51,062 bases of DNA from Magnetococcales bacterium WMHbin3 (GCA_002753185.1 PDZX01000028.1:1-51062); one strand, 5' to 3'; positions 24,772 through 34,373 are shown, numbered from the stretch's first letter. The notes: a model not told the origin generated them from the sequence alone. Numbers and translations: made by a program.

Positions 24772-25278
24772 TCAGGAACGCCTGGCTTGCATGGCCAGGA
24801 CCTGCTCGCGCAATGCCCTGGCAAGGGCGAAATTGGACTCCTTCTGGGCCACCAACGCCTTGTTGGTGTTCTCCAGCCGCTGCACCAGGATCTCGATGAG
24901 CTGATTCTTGATCTTGGTCTGTGTGCCTGGATCCATGTGCGACTGCGTCATGCTGTAGGGATCGATGCGGAAGGCGGTGACCTCGCCGGCGGCAATGATG
25001 CTGGTGGCCCTCTGCCGCTTGGTGAGAAACGACACCTCCCCCACCACCGCCCCCGGCTTCAGGGTGGCGATCACCTGGTCGGGATTGCTGGAATGGATCA
25101 CATGGGCATCTCCCTTGATCAGGACCAACAGGGATTCGTCCGAGGCCCCCTCGGTGATCAGAAATTCTCCATCCTGATAGGTGGAGAAAAAACGCTCCGT
25201 GTTGACCAACCGATCGCACTCTTCATCGGTAAAGTCCCAAAAAAATTGAATTTCCTTCAACAGGGTCTTCACCAGCAT
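24772..25278 (-). CDS. Cyclic nucleotide-binding domain protein
   Basis: This 168-residue protein has a cAMP-receptor-type beta-barrel: Y-Q-D-G-E-F-L-I-T-E-G, L-L-V-L-I-K-G-D-A and P-G-A-V-V-G-E-V-S-F-L with R-A-T-S-I-I-A, a recognisable phosphate-binding cassette. There is no HTH domain; the C-terminal 45 residues are a charged helix (L-I-E-I-L-V-Q-R-L-E-N-T-N). I start at ATG 25278 because AAGGAACC precedes it; a longer frame from 25302 is weaker. It is probably a soluble sensor or regulatory subunit, divergent from an MBL gene. Its partner is unknown. Confidence 0.88.
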   Translation of the reverse strand: MLVKTLLKEIQFFWDFTDEECDRLVNTERFFSTYQDGEFLITEGASDESLLVLIKGDAHVIHSSNPDQVIATLKPGAVVGEVSFLTKRQRATSIIAAGEVTAFRIDPYSMTQSHMDPGTQTKIKNQLIEILVQRLENTNKALVAQKESNFALARALREQVLAMQARRS

Positions 25279-25376
25279 CGCGGTTCCTTCCTTGCAGACC
25301 AAGGCCGTGAGGGTCTAAGATGAGACCATTATGCCATATCGGCACGACTTGTCCCACAAAAAATCACAGGGTCACC

Positions 25377-26141
25377 ATGCAAGGTCATATCCTGGGAAGC
25401 GGCACCGGCATCCCCTCGCTGACGCGCAATGCCGCCGGCTACCACCTGGAAGCAGGAGGAGAACAACTGCTCATCGATTGCGGCAGCGCCACCCTGCTGC
25501 AACTGGAACGCGTGGGGAAAAGCTTCCGGGACCTGGACGCCCTCTTCATCACCCATGTCCATCCGGACCACATCGGCGATCTGATCCCCCTCATCCATGC
25601 CATGCGCCTGCCCGGCCTGAACCGCGTCAAGCCGTTCACCGTGCATGGCCCACCCGGCTTCGCGGAGTTCTTCGCGCGCTACGTCGTCCCGGTGGCCGAA
25701 CCTCCGGCCGCGTTTCCCTGGCATGTGGTGGAAGCCCCCCCGGAGTGGACCCGCAACGACCTGGTCATCAGAAGCTTCTCCACGCCCCACTCCTCCCGAT
25801 TCCAAAGCCGCGCCTACCGCTTCGAATGGCAGGGCGCCTGCGTGGTCTTTTCCGGCGATACCGACGACCACCCGGAACTGCCGGCTTTCTGCCAGGAGGC
25901 GGATCTTTTGTTCCTGGAGTGCTCCACCCTGGACGCCGGCAAGGTCGATGGCCATCTCTCCGCCGGACTCTGCGGCCGCCTGGCCCGCCAGGCCGGGGCC
26001 AAACGGCTGATCCTGACCCATTTCTACCCCATCGACGGGCCGGATTCCCTCTTCCTGGACGAATGCCGGCGTCACTACGCAGGGCCGGTCAGCCTCGCCC
26101 GCGACCTGGACCCCTTCACGGTGACCCCCGCTCCTCCATGA
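25377..26141 (+). CDS. Ribonuclease Z-like metallo-beta-lactamase fold protein
   Basis: This 254-residue protein has the MBL metal motif H-V-H-P-D-H-I-G-D (near 62-70), G-S-G-T-G-I-P at the start and S-G-D-T-D-D further on, plus L-T-H-F-Y-P near the end. It resembles RNase Z/arylsulfatase-type MBL proteins in order and length, but tRNase Z function is not certain; small MBL hydrolases are common. I chose ATG 25377 over an earlier in-frame start at 25320. Its 3' end overlaps the convergent histidine kinase gene by 26 bp. Confidence 0.8.
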   Translation: MQGHILGSGTGIPSLTRNAAGYHLEAGGEQLLIDCGSATLLQLERVGKSFRDLDALFITHVHPDHIGDLIPLIHAMRLPGLNRVKPFTVHGPPGFAEFFARYVVPVAEPPAAFPWHVVEAPPEWTRNDLVIRSFSTPHSSRFQSRAYRFEWQGACVVFSGDTDDHPELPAFCQEADLLFLECSTLDAGKVDGHLSAGLCGRLARQAGAKRLILTHFYPIDGPDSLFLDECRRHYAGPVSLARDLDPFTVTPAPP

Positions 26142-28737
26142 AACGGCGCAACCCGATCAAGGATTGCTCGCCCAGTTCCCGCAGACCGGGGAGCAGCTCC
26201 GCGCCGACCTCCATGGCCCCGGAATCGCACGCATCCTGAAGCACGCGGCACACCTGTCCCAACTCCGCCAGCCCCATGGTCAACGCCAACCCCTTGAGGG
26301 CATGCGCCTCGTCCCGGCAACGGCTCAAATCCCGCTTCTCCCAGCACGCCTCCACCGCGCCGATCCGCTCGCGCAGCCGTTCCGGATAGCGACTGGCATG
26401 CTCCCGCATCCGCTCCTCCCCCAACTCGTCGAAGCGCCGGTCGAGCAGCGCCACGTCCAGCAACCGGGGGGCCATGGCGTCTGCCGCCATTCCGGAACGG
26501 CTCGTCAGGTCGTGGAGCGCCTCGTTGAAGCTCGATATCTCCAGGGGTTTGGCCAGAAAGCCCTGCATGCCGGCCATCCGGCACATCTCCCGACCCTCCA
26601 GGGTGACGTCCGCAGTCAGGGCGATCACCGGCACTCTCGCCGCCTCCGGCTCCTCCAGGGCGCGAATCCTGGCCACCGTGAACGCGCCATCCATGCCGGC
26701 CATGCAAAGATCCATCAACACGGCGTCGAAGCGCTCCTGGCGCATTCGCCCCAGGGCCTCGGCCCCGTTGGCGGCGGTCACCACCCGATGGCCATGACTG
26801 GCGAGCAGTTCCGCGTTCACGTTGCGGCTGAATTCGTCGTCATCGACCAGCAGCAGGGTCGCCGGCGGCGGCGTGACGACCGGAGAGCGGCTCTCGTCCG
26901 CCTCCTGGCCCGGCGACAAGGCGACCGTGAACCAGAAGGTGGACCCCTCCCCGACCCGCGAGGAAAACCCGATTTCGCCTCCCATGGCCTCCACCAGCCG
27001 CCGACACAGCGCCAACCCCAGCCCCACCCCGCCGTACCGCTTGGAAATCGAACCGTCGGCCTGGGTGAACAGGGAAAAAATCCGCCCCCCCGCCTCCGCC
27101 GGCACCCCCACCCCGGTATCCCGCACCTCGAAACGGAACCAATTCCGCTCCCCTTCCTCCCGCAGCCGCTCCACGGCCACCACGATGCTCCCCTCGCGGG
27201 TGAACTTGACGGCATTGCCCACCAGATTGAACAGAATCTGCCGCAGCCGCGCCGGATCCCCACGCACGGGCCGGGACATCTCCTCCGGGAGTTCCCAGCG
27301 CAAGGTCAGCCCCTTGGCCTCCACCTGACCGATCATCAATGTCCTGATCTCCCGGAAGAGCGTGGCGATCCGGAAATCCCGCTCCTCCAGGACCACCCCG
27401 CCCGCCTCGATGCGGGAGATGTCGAGGATATCGCCCAGCAGCGACACCAGAATCCGGCCCAGATCCCGGATCGTCTCGGCGCGCTCGCGCTGGCTGGCGG
27501 CGAGCACCCCGGAGAGCAGCAACTGGGTCTGGACGATCATGCCGCTCAGCGGCGTGCGAATCTCGTGGCTCATGGTGGCCAAGAAGAGGCTCTTGGCGCG
27601 ATTGGCCTCCTCGGCCTTCTCCTTGGCGACGCGCAGGGCCTCTTCCATGCGCTGCCGTTCGGTGATTTCGTTCCGCAGGTGTCCGGTGCGTTGTTTGACG
27701 CGTTCTTCCAGGGTTTTGGCCAAAAACGCCAGGCGTCGTCCCACCCGTCTTTCCGCCATCACTGCGGCGCGCAGCAGCAGGATGGCCATGGAGGTCAGTC
27801 CGGCGAAGACCTGCATGGCATCCAGCGACCGTTCCCGTGTTTCCATCACGAAGGCGCCGTACCCGGCATCCGTGCCCCACCACAGCGCCAGAAAGGCCAA
27901 CAGATTCCACACCACGCTCCCCAGGCGGGGAAAGCGCACCGTGCCCCACAGCAGCGGCAACAGCAGGGCCACGGGTTGCAGGAGCGGGTATTCCAGCAAC
28001 CGGGAGAGCGGGGAAAACAACCCCATCCCCAGGATCAGGGAGGTCAGGGTGACGGCCCACAACTGCCAGGATTCGTGGGATTGCACCCGCACGGGTCCGC
28101 CGCGCAGCCACAACACCAGGGGGGGAGTGAACACCAGGATGGCCACCATGTCGCTGATCGACCAGCGCAGCACGGCATCGGTGAAGATCGCCCCGCCCCA
28201 CAGCATGGGTTTGTCGATCACCTTGTAGATCCCCACGCCCAGGATCGCCGTCAGGGTCCCGTACAGCGCGGTGGCCGGAAAAAACGCGAAAAACAGTTGC
28301 CGGGAACCGAAAAAGAGCTTGCCGGGACCGCGCTCCCTGGCCAACCAGAACCAGCACAGGGCTGCCGCTCCCGTGTTGCCCGCCGAGGTGACCAGATTGA
28401 CGATCAGATTCTGCCACTGCAACGGGGAGTCGTGCTCCAGCACGATGAAATAATAGACGATGGAGACGAACGAGCCGACGAACACCCCCGACCAGACGCG
28501 CAAGCCATAGGCAAGAAAGGCGGCCATGGCGATGCCGGCGGGCGGCCAAACAACAATTGTTTTAAAAAACCATTGCGGAAGCAACGCGGCGATTAAATAT
28601 GCTAGCGAAATCGCCCAAAATGCATGATTTTTAATCCATAATCGCAAACCAAAAGTTGAGAATCGCGCTATGAATACATTGTTAACCGCTTGTTTGTCCG
28701 GCATGTTGGTCAGGTTTTCCCCCATCCTGGAGACCAT
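26116..28737 (-). CDS. MASE1 hybrid sensor histidine kinase with receiver and HPt domains
   Basis: This 873-residue protein senses an unknown signal through a MASE1-type multi-span membrane domain (residues about 35-325). It continues with a short coiled coil and a HisKA domain with S-H-E-I-R-T-P-L-S (His391). A HATPase region follows with N-L-V-G-N-A-V-K-F (504-512) and D-T-G-V-G, then G-L-G-L-A-L. A receiver domain carries the phosphoacceptor Asp676 in M-D-L-C-M, and a C-terminal HPt domain carries His812 in A-H-A-L-K-G. No separate response regulator lies next to it, so phosphotransfer to a distant partner is likely. The ATG at 28737 has no strong ribosome site; starts at 28725 or 28704 are possible. 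A promoter and a palindrome precede it. Confidence 0.92.
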   Translation of the reverse strand: MVSRMGENLTNMPDKQAVNNVFIARFSTFGLRLWIKNHAFWAISLAYLIAALLPQWFFKTIVVWPPAGIAMAAFLAYGLRVWSGVFVGSFVSIVYYFIVLEHDSPLQWQNLIVNLVTSAGNTGAAALCWFWLARERGPGKLFFGSRQLFFAFFPATALYGTLTAILGVGIYKVIDKPMLWGGAIFTDAVLRWSISDMVAILVFTPPLVLWLRGGPVRVQSHESWQLWAVTLTSLILGMGLFSPLSRLLEYPLLQPVALLLPLLWGTVRFPRLGSVVWNLLAFLALWWGTDAGYGAFVMETRERSLDAMQVFAGLTSMAILLLRAAVMAERRVGRRLAFLAKTLEERVKQRTGHLRNEITERQRMEEALRVAKEKAEEANRAKSLFLATMSHEIRTPLSGMIVQTQLLLSGVLAASQRERAETIRDLGRILVSLLGDILDISRIEAGGVVLEERDFRIATLFREIRTLMIGQVEAKGLTLRWELPEEMSRPVRGDPARLRQILFNLVGNAVKFTREGSIVVAVERLREEGERNWFRFEVRDTGVGVPAEAGGRIFSLFTQADGSISKRYGGVGLGLALCRRLVEAMGGEIGFSSRVGEGSTFWFTVALSPGQEADESRSPVVTPPPATLLLVDDDEFSRNVNAELLASHGHRVVTAANGAEALGRMRQERFDAVLMDLCMAGMDGAFTVARIRALEEPEAARVPVIALTADVTLEGREMCRMAGMQGFLAKPLEISSFNEALHDLTSRSGMAADAMAPRLLDVALLDRRFDELGEERMREHASRYPERLRERIGAVEACWEKRDLSRCRDEAHALKGLALTMGLAELGQVCRVLQDACDSGAMEVGAELLPGLRELGEQSLIGLRRFMEERGSP

Positions 28738-28753
28738 TGCGAAAAATTGCTGT

Positions 28754-28763
28754 CACAATTGTG
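28754..28763. promoter_or_regulatory. Perfect palindrome CACAATTGTG overlapping the predicted kinase transcription start
   Basis: The 10-bp palindrome, with near-symmetric TGTCA/TGTCA flanks, sits between the -10 box and the start codon of the histidine kinase gene. This is a typical operator position for a repressor, perhaps autoregulatory. Confidence 0.45.
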
Positions 28764-28765
28764 TC

Positions 28766-28795
28766 AGGATACCCGCACACCGCCCCGCTTGGCAA
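28766..28795 (-). promoter_or_regulatory. Candidate sigma70 promoter for the histidine kinase gene
   Basis: On the minus strand TTGCCA (28795-28790), an 18-bp spacer and TATCCT (28771-28766). The predicted start near 28759 lies about 22 bp before ATG 28737. Confidence 0.5.
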
Positions 28796-28812
28796 GCGAC
28801 AAATTGGCACGG

Positions 28813-28847
28813 TTAACGTTTTCGTTACATCACGAAGCGTCGTGATG
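28813..28847 (-). terminator. Tandem hairpins at the end of the TPR gene
   Basis: A perfect 8-bp stem (CATCACGA/TCGTGATG, loop of 4) at 28828-28847 spans the TPR gene stop codon. It is followed on the minus strand by TAACG-AAAA-CGTTA. There is no run of U, so intrinsic termination is not certain; RNA 3'-end protection or a protein site is also possible. Confidence 0.35.
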
Positions 28848-30713
28848 CCGCGCCACCCGCTCGGCCAACGCCCAGGCCACCCGCCGCGCCACGCCGGACC
28901 AGTCGCCGGGCGACGACTGCCGGAAAAGCCGCATGACGCCCGGATACCACGGCGAATCCTCGCGCTCCTCCCGCCACCGCCAATCGGCGTTCCAGGGCAA
29001 CAGGAGCCAGCATGGCCTCGCCAACGCGCCACAGACATGGGCCAGCGAGGTGTCGGGCGTGATCACCAGATCAAGCCGCGCCACCACGGCAGCGGTATCC
29101 GCGTAATCCCGCAAGCGCGCCCCCAGGGGCAACAGGGGTTGACCGTGCGGCGGATTGGCCGCCTCCTCCTCCCCCGCCCCCTTCTGCAAACCGACGAAAC
29201 GAACCCCCGCCACCCCCCACAACGGGGCCAACGACGACAACCCCGGCAGGGAACGCTCCCCGTCCCGCGCATGGGTGGCCGACCCCTTCCAGGCCAAACC
29301 CACCCGGAACTCCCCGGACGGCAACAGCTCCCGCCAGTACGCATCCCGTTCCGGCAACACATGCAAATAAGGCAGACAGGCAGGAATCGTCTCCGGCCCG
29401 ATGCCCAGCAGACCCGGCAGGGAGAGGAGAAAACACCAGCAATCGCATCCGGACAGATCGCCGATCCGGGTCACATCCACCACCTGGTCCACCCCGTCCA
29501 GGGTCCCGATCAGCGGCGCCAGGGAGGGCCGGCAGGCCAGGGTGATCCGCGACGCCCCCCGCTCCCGCAACCATGGCGCGAAACGGCAGAACTGGATCTC
29601 GTCGCCGTGCCCCTGTTCGCCGATCACCAGCAGGGAACGGCCCGCCAGCGCCTCGCCACGCCAGCGGGGAGAGGCGAGGTCCGGAACACGGGTCGTGCTC
29701 CCCTGTTGGCCCGATCGGGACTCGAACAGGGACCACCCCTCGCCGAAGCGGCCCAGCTTCAGCAGCAGCATGCCCAGATTGCTCGCCGCGTCCCCATCCG
29801 CCGGGGCCAGGCGCAACGCCTCGCGCCAAAACGCCTCGGCCTCCGGGAACCGTTTCGCGTCATGCATCGACACGCCAAGGTTGCCAAGAGCGGCCACGCA
29901 TCCGGGGTCCACCCGCAACGCCTCCCGCCAGGCCGCTTCCGCCTCGGCGCGCCGACCGCCGGCCTTCCGCACCGCCCCCAGATTGATCAGGGAGGCCAGG
30001 TGACCGGGTCGCAGGCGCAACGCCTCCCGCCAAGCCGTTTCCGCCGCGTCGGGGCGTTTGCGCGCCAGGCAAATATTACCTAAATTATAATAAAATTCGG
30101 CATTTCCCGGACGCAGACGGATCGCCTCCCGGCAGGCCGCCTCCGCCTCTTCCAGGCATCCTTTGTCCAGCAACCGGTTCCCCAGATTGGCATGCGCGAC
30201 GGCGTCGCCGGGATCGAGACGGATCGCGACGCGAAAGGCCGCTTCCGCCTCGGCGGGCCGCCCCTGTCGCAGCAGCGCGGCCCCCAAATTGAAATGGGCG
30301 CGCGCGTATTCCGGCGCCAGACGGATCGCCTCCCGGCACGCGGCCTCGGCCTCGACCGGGGCATGGCGCTCCAGCAGCAGCAGGGCGAGGTTGGCATGGG
30401 TCTCGGCGTGGCCGGGCGCAAGGCGGATCGCCTCCCGGTATGCGGCCAAGGCCTCGTCGAGGCGTCCCCGTTCCTTGTACAAAACCGCCAGGTTGTTGTG
30501 CGCCCCGGCGTGACCGGGGTGCAGACGCAGCAGTTCCAGATAGGTCTCCAGGGCAGCGGAATCCCGCTGCTGCTGGAGCGCCATCCCCAAATGGTACAGA
30601 GACTCCGGGTCATCCGAGCGGATGGCCAGGGCCTCGCGGTAACATGCGGCGGCTTCCGCCAGACGGCCCAGCCGATGCAGGGCGATCCCCCGGTCGAACG
30701 GATGCCGTTCCAA
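28830..30713 (-). CDS. TPR-repeat protein with GT9-like C-terminal domain
   Basis: This 627-residue protein has about nine tetratricopeptide repeats in residues 1-330 (recurring A-E-A-A-C-R-E-A-I-R-L). A C-terminal domain (about 345-620) resembles heptosyltransferase/GT9-like domains attached to TPR proteins: E-Q-G-H-G-D-E-I-Q-F-C-R near 375, I-T-P-D-T-S-L-A-H near 550, and D-S-P-W-Y-P-G-V-M-R-L-F near 590. The same C-terminal domain occurs in the gene at 38548-40032. Such proteins are common near flagellar and polysaccharide loci and may add or recognise sugars; the donor and acceptor are unknown. It follows the CDF gene by 20 bp, so the two are likely co-transcribed. Confidence 0.85.
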   Translation of the reverse strand: MERHPFDRGIALHRLGRLAEAAACYREALAIRSDDPESLYHLGMALQQQRDSAALETYLELLRLHPGHAGAHNNLAVLYKERGRLDEALAAYREAIRLAPGHAETHANLALLLLERHAPVEAEAACREAIRLAPEYARAHFNLGAALLRQGRPAEAEAAFRVAIRLDPGDAVAHANLGNRLLDKGCLEEAEAACREAIRLRPGNAEFYYNLGNICLARKRPDAAETAWREALRLRPGHLASLINLGAVRKAGGRRAEAEAAWREALRVDPGCVAALGNLGVSMHDAKRFPEAEAFWREALRLAPADGDAASNLGMLLLKLGRFGEGWSLFESRSGQQGSTTRVPDLASPRWRGEALAGRSLLVIGEQGHGDEIQFCRFAPWLRERGASRITLACRPSLAPLIGTLDGVDQVVDVTRIGDLSGCDCWCFLLSLPGLLGIGPETIPACLPYLHVLPERDAYWRELLPSGEFRVGLAWKGSATHARDGERSLPGLSSLAPLWGVAGVRFVGLQKGAGEEEAANPPHGQPLLPLGARLRDYADTAAVVARLDLVITPDTSLAHVCGALARPCWLLLPWNADWRWREEREDSPWYPGVMRLFRQSSPGDWSGVARRVAWALAERVARHHDAS

Positions 30714-30733
30714 CGCCCGCCTCCCGTGCGTCG

Positions 30734-31918
30734 TCAGGGGGCCAGCCCCGCTTCCCTGGAGGCCAGTGAGGTGCGCACCTCACGAATTTTCCGATCCCCA
30801 GCCAGCAGGCGATCGCACAATGACTGGGCATCGGCATGCACCTCGGCGAAGGAACGCGACTCGTCCACTTCCAGCACCAGGTCCAGGTGAATCCCGTCCC
30901 AGGTGTAGTTGGGCTGCAACCGCCGGATCCCCTTGACCGGACCAGTCGGTCGGATCTCCCCTTGCACCCATTGCAACAGCGTGTCGCGGCTGTCATGGAT
31001 CGGGAAGCTGCGATGCATATCATCCTCAGTATCCACATGAACAATAACTTCGGTAATTGAATCCACCTGTTGCAGCAGATTCATCTTGACCCGTTCGGCC
31101 ACCTGATGGCCCTCGGAGACGGAAAGCTCCATGGGGACCACCACATGCACATCCACGATGATGTCCGGCCCCAGTTGGCGGGGGGTGACGAAGTGGGCGG
31201 AGAGGACCTCCGGGATGCCATGGATCAGATCGGTGATACGCTGACGGATCTCCTCGTCCACGGCCTCGGCGGAATCGGTCAGTTCCTTGATGGCGTTGTG
31301 GCCGATCTCGAAACCCACCTTGCTGACGAAAAAGGCCACGGCGATGGCGGCCACCGGGTCGAGGATCGGATAGCCCATCAGGGCGCCGCCGATGCCGAGC
31401 AGCGCGGCGAACGAGGAGATGGAATCGGCCCGGTGGTGCCAGGCATTGGCCATAATGATGTTCGATTTCTGTCTTCTGCCCACCCGCACGGTGTACTGGA
31501 AGAGCGCCTCCTTGGTGATGATGGAGATCAGGGCGGCCCAAAAGGCCAACTGGCCCGGCGCCTTCAGTTCTTCCCCGGATCCCATGCGATGGACCGCGTC
31601 CACCACGACCCCCACGGCCACCATCAGGAGGATCACCGCCAGCAGCAGGGAGATCAACCCCTCGAACTTGCCGTGGCCATAGGGGTGTCCCTCGTCGGGT
31701 TGCTTGCGGGCGATCTTCATGCCGACCAGCACCACCAGGTCGAAGAGCAGGTCGGCCCCGGAGTGCAACCCTTCGGCCACCAGGGCGGCGGAGTTGCTCA
31801 GCACCCCGATGATGAGTTTGCCGAAGGTGAGAAAGGTATCTCCCAAGGTGCCCACCTGGGTGACCCGTTTGGCTTCGGCGTAGCGTGCATCCTTCTGATT
31901 GACTTCCGAGTGCGACAT
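30734..31918 (-). CDS. Cation diffusion facilitator (CDF/FieF-like) metal transporter
   Basis: This 394-residue CDF exporter has six predicted membrane segments in the first ~215 residues. Metal-site motifs are H-S-G-A-D in TM2 and H-H-R-A-D in TM5, and the loop reads G-H-P-Y-G-H-G-K. A cytoplasmic C-terminal domain with H-V-V-V-P-M and H-V-D-T-E-D follows. A C-terminal extension of about 80 residues is longer than in a minimal CDF. It exports a divalent cation, likely Zn2+, Fe2+ or Mn2+. The ATG at 31918 is preceded by GGAAGGGAC at good spacing. CDF proteins also include MamB and MamM, but no other magnetosome gene is here. Confidence 0.93.
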   Translation of the reverse strand: MSHSEVNQKDARYAEAKRVTQVGTLGDTFLTFGKLIIGVLSNSAALVAEGLHSGADLLFDLVVLVGMKIARKQPDEGHPYGHGKFEGLISLLLAVILLMVAVGVVVDAVHRMGSGEELKAPGQLAFWAALISIITKEALFQYTVRVGRRQKSNIIMANAWHHRADSISSFAALLGIGGALMGYPILDPVAAIAVAFFVSKVGFEIGHNAIKELTDSAEAVDEEIRQRITDLIHGIPEVLSAHFVTPRQLGPDIIVDVHVVVPMELSVSEGHQVAERVKMNLLQQVDSITEVIVHVDTEDDMHRSFPIHDSRDTLLQWVQGEIRPTGPVKGIRRLQPNYTWDGIHLDLVLEVDESRSFAEVHADAQSLCDRLLAGDRKIREVRTSLASREAGLAP

Positions 31919-32038
31919 GTCCTTGTCCCTTCCCAGCGAAATGATGGTGATGCCGGAGGTACGGCGTTTGCGCGACAAAATACACCGGCAAGATGAATCG
32001 AAACTGAAAAAACCATCGGGTCCGACAATTTTATGCCA

Positions 32039-32920
32039 TCACTTCCGCCCACGAAAGAGAGACAATCCGCCTCCCCACTGGAACAGCGCCAGACCGCCCA
32101 GGACGAGCAGGGTGCCGGCCAGCACCCCCGCATGGGGTTCTTCCCGGTTGAGGGCCAGCCCCAGCCACAGGGCGACGGCGGGGGCGCTCAGGGTGACCAG
32201 GGTGGCGTTGGCGGCGGAGACCCGGCTCAGAAGATGATAGAAAAGCAGAAAACCGATCAGGTTCGCCACCACCCCCAGGTAGAGGATGGCCAGTCCGGCG
32301 CGCGTGGTGATGGCCGTTGGCCAGGGATCTCCCGACAGCAGCAGGGCGGCCAGGAAGAGGGGAAAAGCCACCCAGAGCGCGCCGGCCGCGACCCAGCGGG
32401 GGGGCACGTTGCGGCTGTGGCGTTTGATGGCGACGTTGCCGGCGGCATACAGCAGCACCGCCAGAAGGATGGCGGTCATTCCGGCCGACAGGCTCTCCCC
32501 GCCGTGCTCGCCGGGCAGGAAGAAGAGCGGCAACCCTCCCAGGCCGAGCAGGGAACCGCTGATCTTTTCTGCGGGGAAGGGTTCGCCCAGCCAGAGGGCG
32601 GCGATGATCCCGGTGAACAGGGGGCCGAGTCCGAACAGCACGGAGATCCACCCGGAGGGGAGAAAGCGGACGCCCCAATAGACGCAGTACATGCTGGTGA
32701 ACATGCTGACGCCGGCGATGACCGCGACCGCCGCGACATCCCGGAGAGGGGCGGGACGTTTTTGCAACCAGGGGAGCAGAATCAGGAAACCCAGCGCGCC
32801 GATGGCCATGCGGGCGGTCACCGCGAAGGCATACCCGGTCCCATCCACGCTCCACTGGATCGCCAGCGGGGTGCTGCCCCAGACGAGGGTGAGCAGCAAA
32901 AAGGCCGGTCCGATTGGCAT
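32039..32920 (-). CDS. EamA/DMT-superfamily transporter
   Basis: This 293-residue protein has about ten hydrophobic segments arranged as two EamA repeats; the first opens with F-L-L-L-T-L-V-W-G-S-T, a family-typical sequence. I prefer ATG 32920 (MPIGPAFLLL); upstream in-frame ATGs add 8 to 17 residues with no clear ribosome site. DMT permeases export amino acids or other metabolites; the substrate is not evident. It is followed at a distance by the CDF operon on the same strand, about 120 bp away. Confidence 0.9.
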   Translation of the reverse strand: MPIGPAFLLLTLVWGSTPLAIQWSVDGTGYAFAVTARMAIGALGFLILLPWLQKRPAPLRDVAAVAVIAGVSMFTSMYCVYWGVRFLPSGWISVLFGLGPLFTGIIAALWLGEPFPAEKISGSLLGLGGLPLFFLPGEHGGESLSAGMTAILLAVLLYAAGNVAIKRHSRNVPPRWVAAGALWVAFPLFLAALLLSGDPWPTAITTRAGLAILYLGVVANLIGFLLFYHLLSRVSAANATLVTLSAPAVALWLGLALNREEPHAGVLAGTLLVLGGLALFQWGGGLSLFRGRK

Positions 32921-33016
32921 GTCGCATCCCGCTCCCTGGTTCATTGCCGTTACGGATAAACGAGCGCGCATACGCTCCAGAGGGAAAGGGACACGATTGA
33001 ATTTTTTTTCATGTCT

Positions 33017-33049
33017 GTCAAGGATCCCCTTGACCGACCGATCCTTGAC
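33017..33049. repeat. 10-bp inverted repeat with a third half-site
   Basis: GTCAAGGATC (33017-33026) and GATCCTTGAC (33040-33049) are perfect inverted arms separated by 13 bp. An extra CCTTGAC (33028-33034) occurs in the spacer. It lies between the divergent EamA and ankyrin genes, upstream of a TATAAT at 33099, so it may be an operator or an RNA hairpin. Confidence 0.6.
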
Positions 33050-33188
33050 GGCAGTGTGTCAACCCTGTTGCGCCATCAAAAAAAAATCAATAATTTCATA
33101 TAATTATAAAAAAGGCACCCTTATTGCAAGTTTCCATGCGTACCTTCAACCATTTTGCGCGGCTCTGGCCGCCCTTGCGGATAACTCA

Positions 33189-34280
33189 ATGACCAAGAAG
33201 CCCTTTTTTTCCAAACACGCCTCCCTGATCACGCACGCCATTCTGCCGGGAATGCTGGCCGTTGGATGGATCTGCCTGCCTGGCGCGGAAGCGGGCCAGG
33301 CGGTCGCCGATCCGCCGGCACAAAACCAGGCGGTGCGCGCCTCCACCCGGACGCCGCTACACAAGGCCATCGAAAACGGCGCGATCGAACAGGCCAAGAA
33401 GCTGATCGCCACCGGCAAGGATATCAACACCCCCGACGGATTCGGCCTGGCGCCGCTGCACTTTGCGGCCATCAAGGGTCATGGTCCGCTGATCGAGGCT
33501 CTGCTCAAAAAGGGGGCGAACGTGAATGTCCAGGATCAGCGCGGGGATACCGCGCTGCACATGATCGGCGCCAACAACGGCTCGGAGAGCCTCGTGCAAA
33601 CCCTGCTCGCCAACGGGGCGCGCCCGGACATCAAGAACAAGGCCGGCCAGACCCCATTGCACTGGGTGGCCGCCGAAGGCAACCAGGCGCTGGCCAAGCG
33701 TTTGCTGCAGGCCCATGCCGGGGTCAATCTCCAGGACGATGCGGGGGACACCCCCCTGCACTGGGCCGCCGAGGCGGGACAACAGGCCATGGCGGTCCTG
33801 CTGACCAAACAGGGCGCCGACCCCAATCTCGCCAACGCCCTGGGACGCACGCCGATCTTCTGGGCCGCCCGCGCGGGCAACATGGACATGGCGGAATATC
33901 TGTTCGCCATGAAAGCACGCCCCGACATCCGTTCCACCGCCGGGGACACCCCGCTCCACTGGGCCGCCGGCGAGGGACACATCAACATGGTCAAGTTTCT
34001 CGTGCGCTGGGTCGCGGACGTCAATCCCCAGGCCGAATACCAGGAAACCCCCCTGCACTGGGCAGCCCTGCGGGGACGTGACGAGGTGGTCCGCGTCCTG
34101 CTGGAGCGCGGGGCGAACATGAACGCCAAGGACAACCTGGGCAACACCCCGCTGGTGCTGGCCCGGCAAAAGGGACACGAGGCCGTGATCCGCCTGTTCG
34201 CCAACCGCGAGGCCCCCACCAATCAGACCTCCGACAGCCAGGTCAACCCGGTGCGCGTGGCCGCCAACCGGCACCAGTAG
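33189..34280 (+). CDS. Exported ankyrin-repeat protein
   Basis: This 363-residue protein begins with a Sec signal peptide (residues 1-35, hydrophobic core [13 protein letters not shown], cleavage likely after A-E-A). It then carries about eight 33-residue ankyrin repeats (residues 54-345), with recurring T-P-L-H-W-A-A and G-A-N-V-N. It is therefore likely periplasmic or secreted and involved in protein binding. The ATG at 33189 is a poor match for a ribosome site but is the first that gives a signal peptide. A strong terminator follows at 34305. The partner is unknown. Confidence 0.85.
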   Translation: MTKKPFFSKHASLITHAILPGMLAVGWICLPGAEAGQAVADPPAQNQAVRASTRTPLHKAIENGAIEQAKKLIATGKDINTPDGFGLAPLHFAAIKGHGPLIEALLKKGANVNVQDQRGDTALHMIGANNGSESLVQTLLANGARPDIKNKAGQTPLHWVAAEGNQALAKRLLQAHAGVNLQDDAGDTPLHWAAEAGQQAMAVLLTKQGADPNLANALGRTPIFWAARAGNMDMAEYLFAMKARPDIRSTAGDTPLHWAAGEGHINMVKFLVRWVADVNPQAEYQETPLHWAALRGRDEVVRVLLERGANMNAKDNLGNTPLVLARQKGHEAVIRLFANREAPTNQTSDSQVNPVRVAANRHQ

Positions 34281-34304
34281 GCAACCACTCCCCCGCCATC
34301 GACG

Positions 34305-34342
34305 CTCCCCTGGCAGCCGGACGCCAGGGGAGATTTTTTTTT
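34305..34342 (+). terminator. Intrinsic terminator after ankyrin gene
   Basis: A 10-bp perfect stem, CTCCCCTGGC/GCCAGGGGAG with an 8-nt loop, is followed by nine T residues. Confidence 0.93.
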
Positions 34343-34373
34343 GCGGGAGCACGACGATCCGGCATGCCATGGG

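Noticed and set aside
30734-31918. MamB or MamM magnetosome transporter
   Set aside because: The protein is an ordinary CDF exporter with FieF-like HSGAD and HHRAD motifs, and no other magnetosome genes occur in the window.
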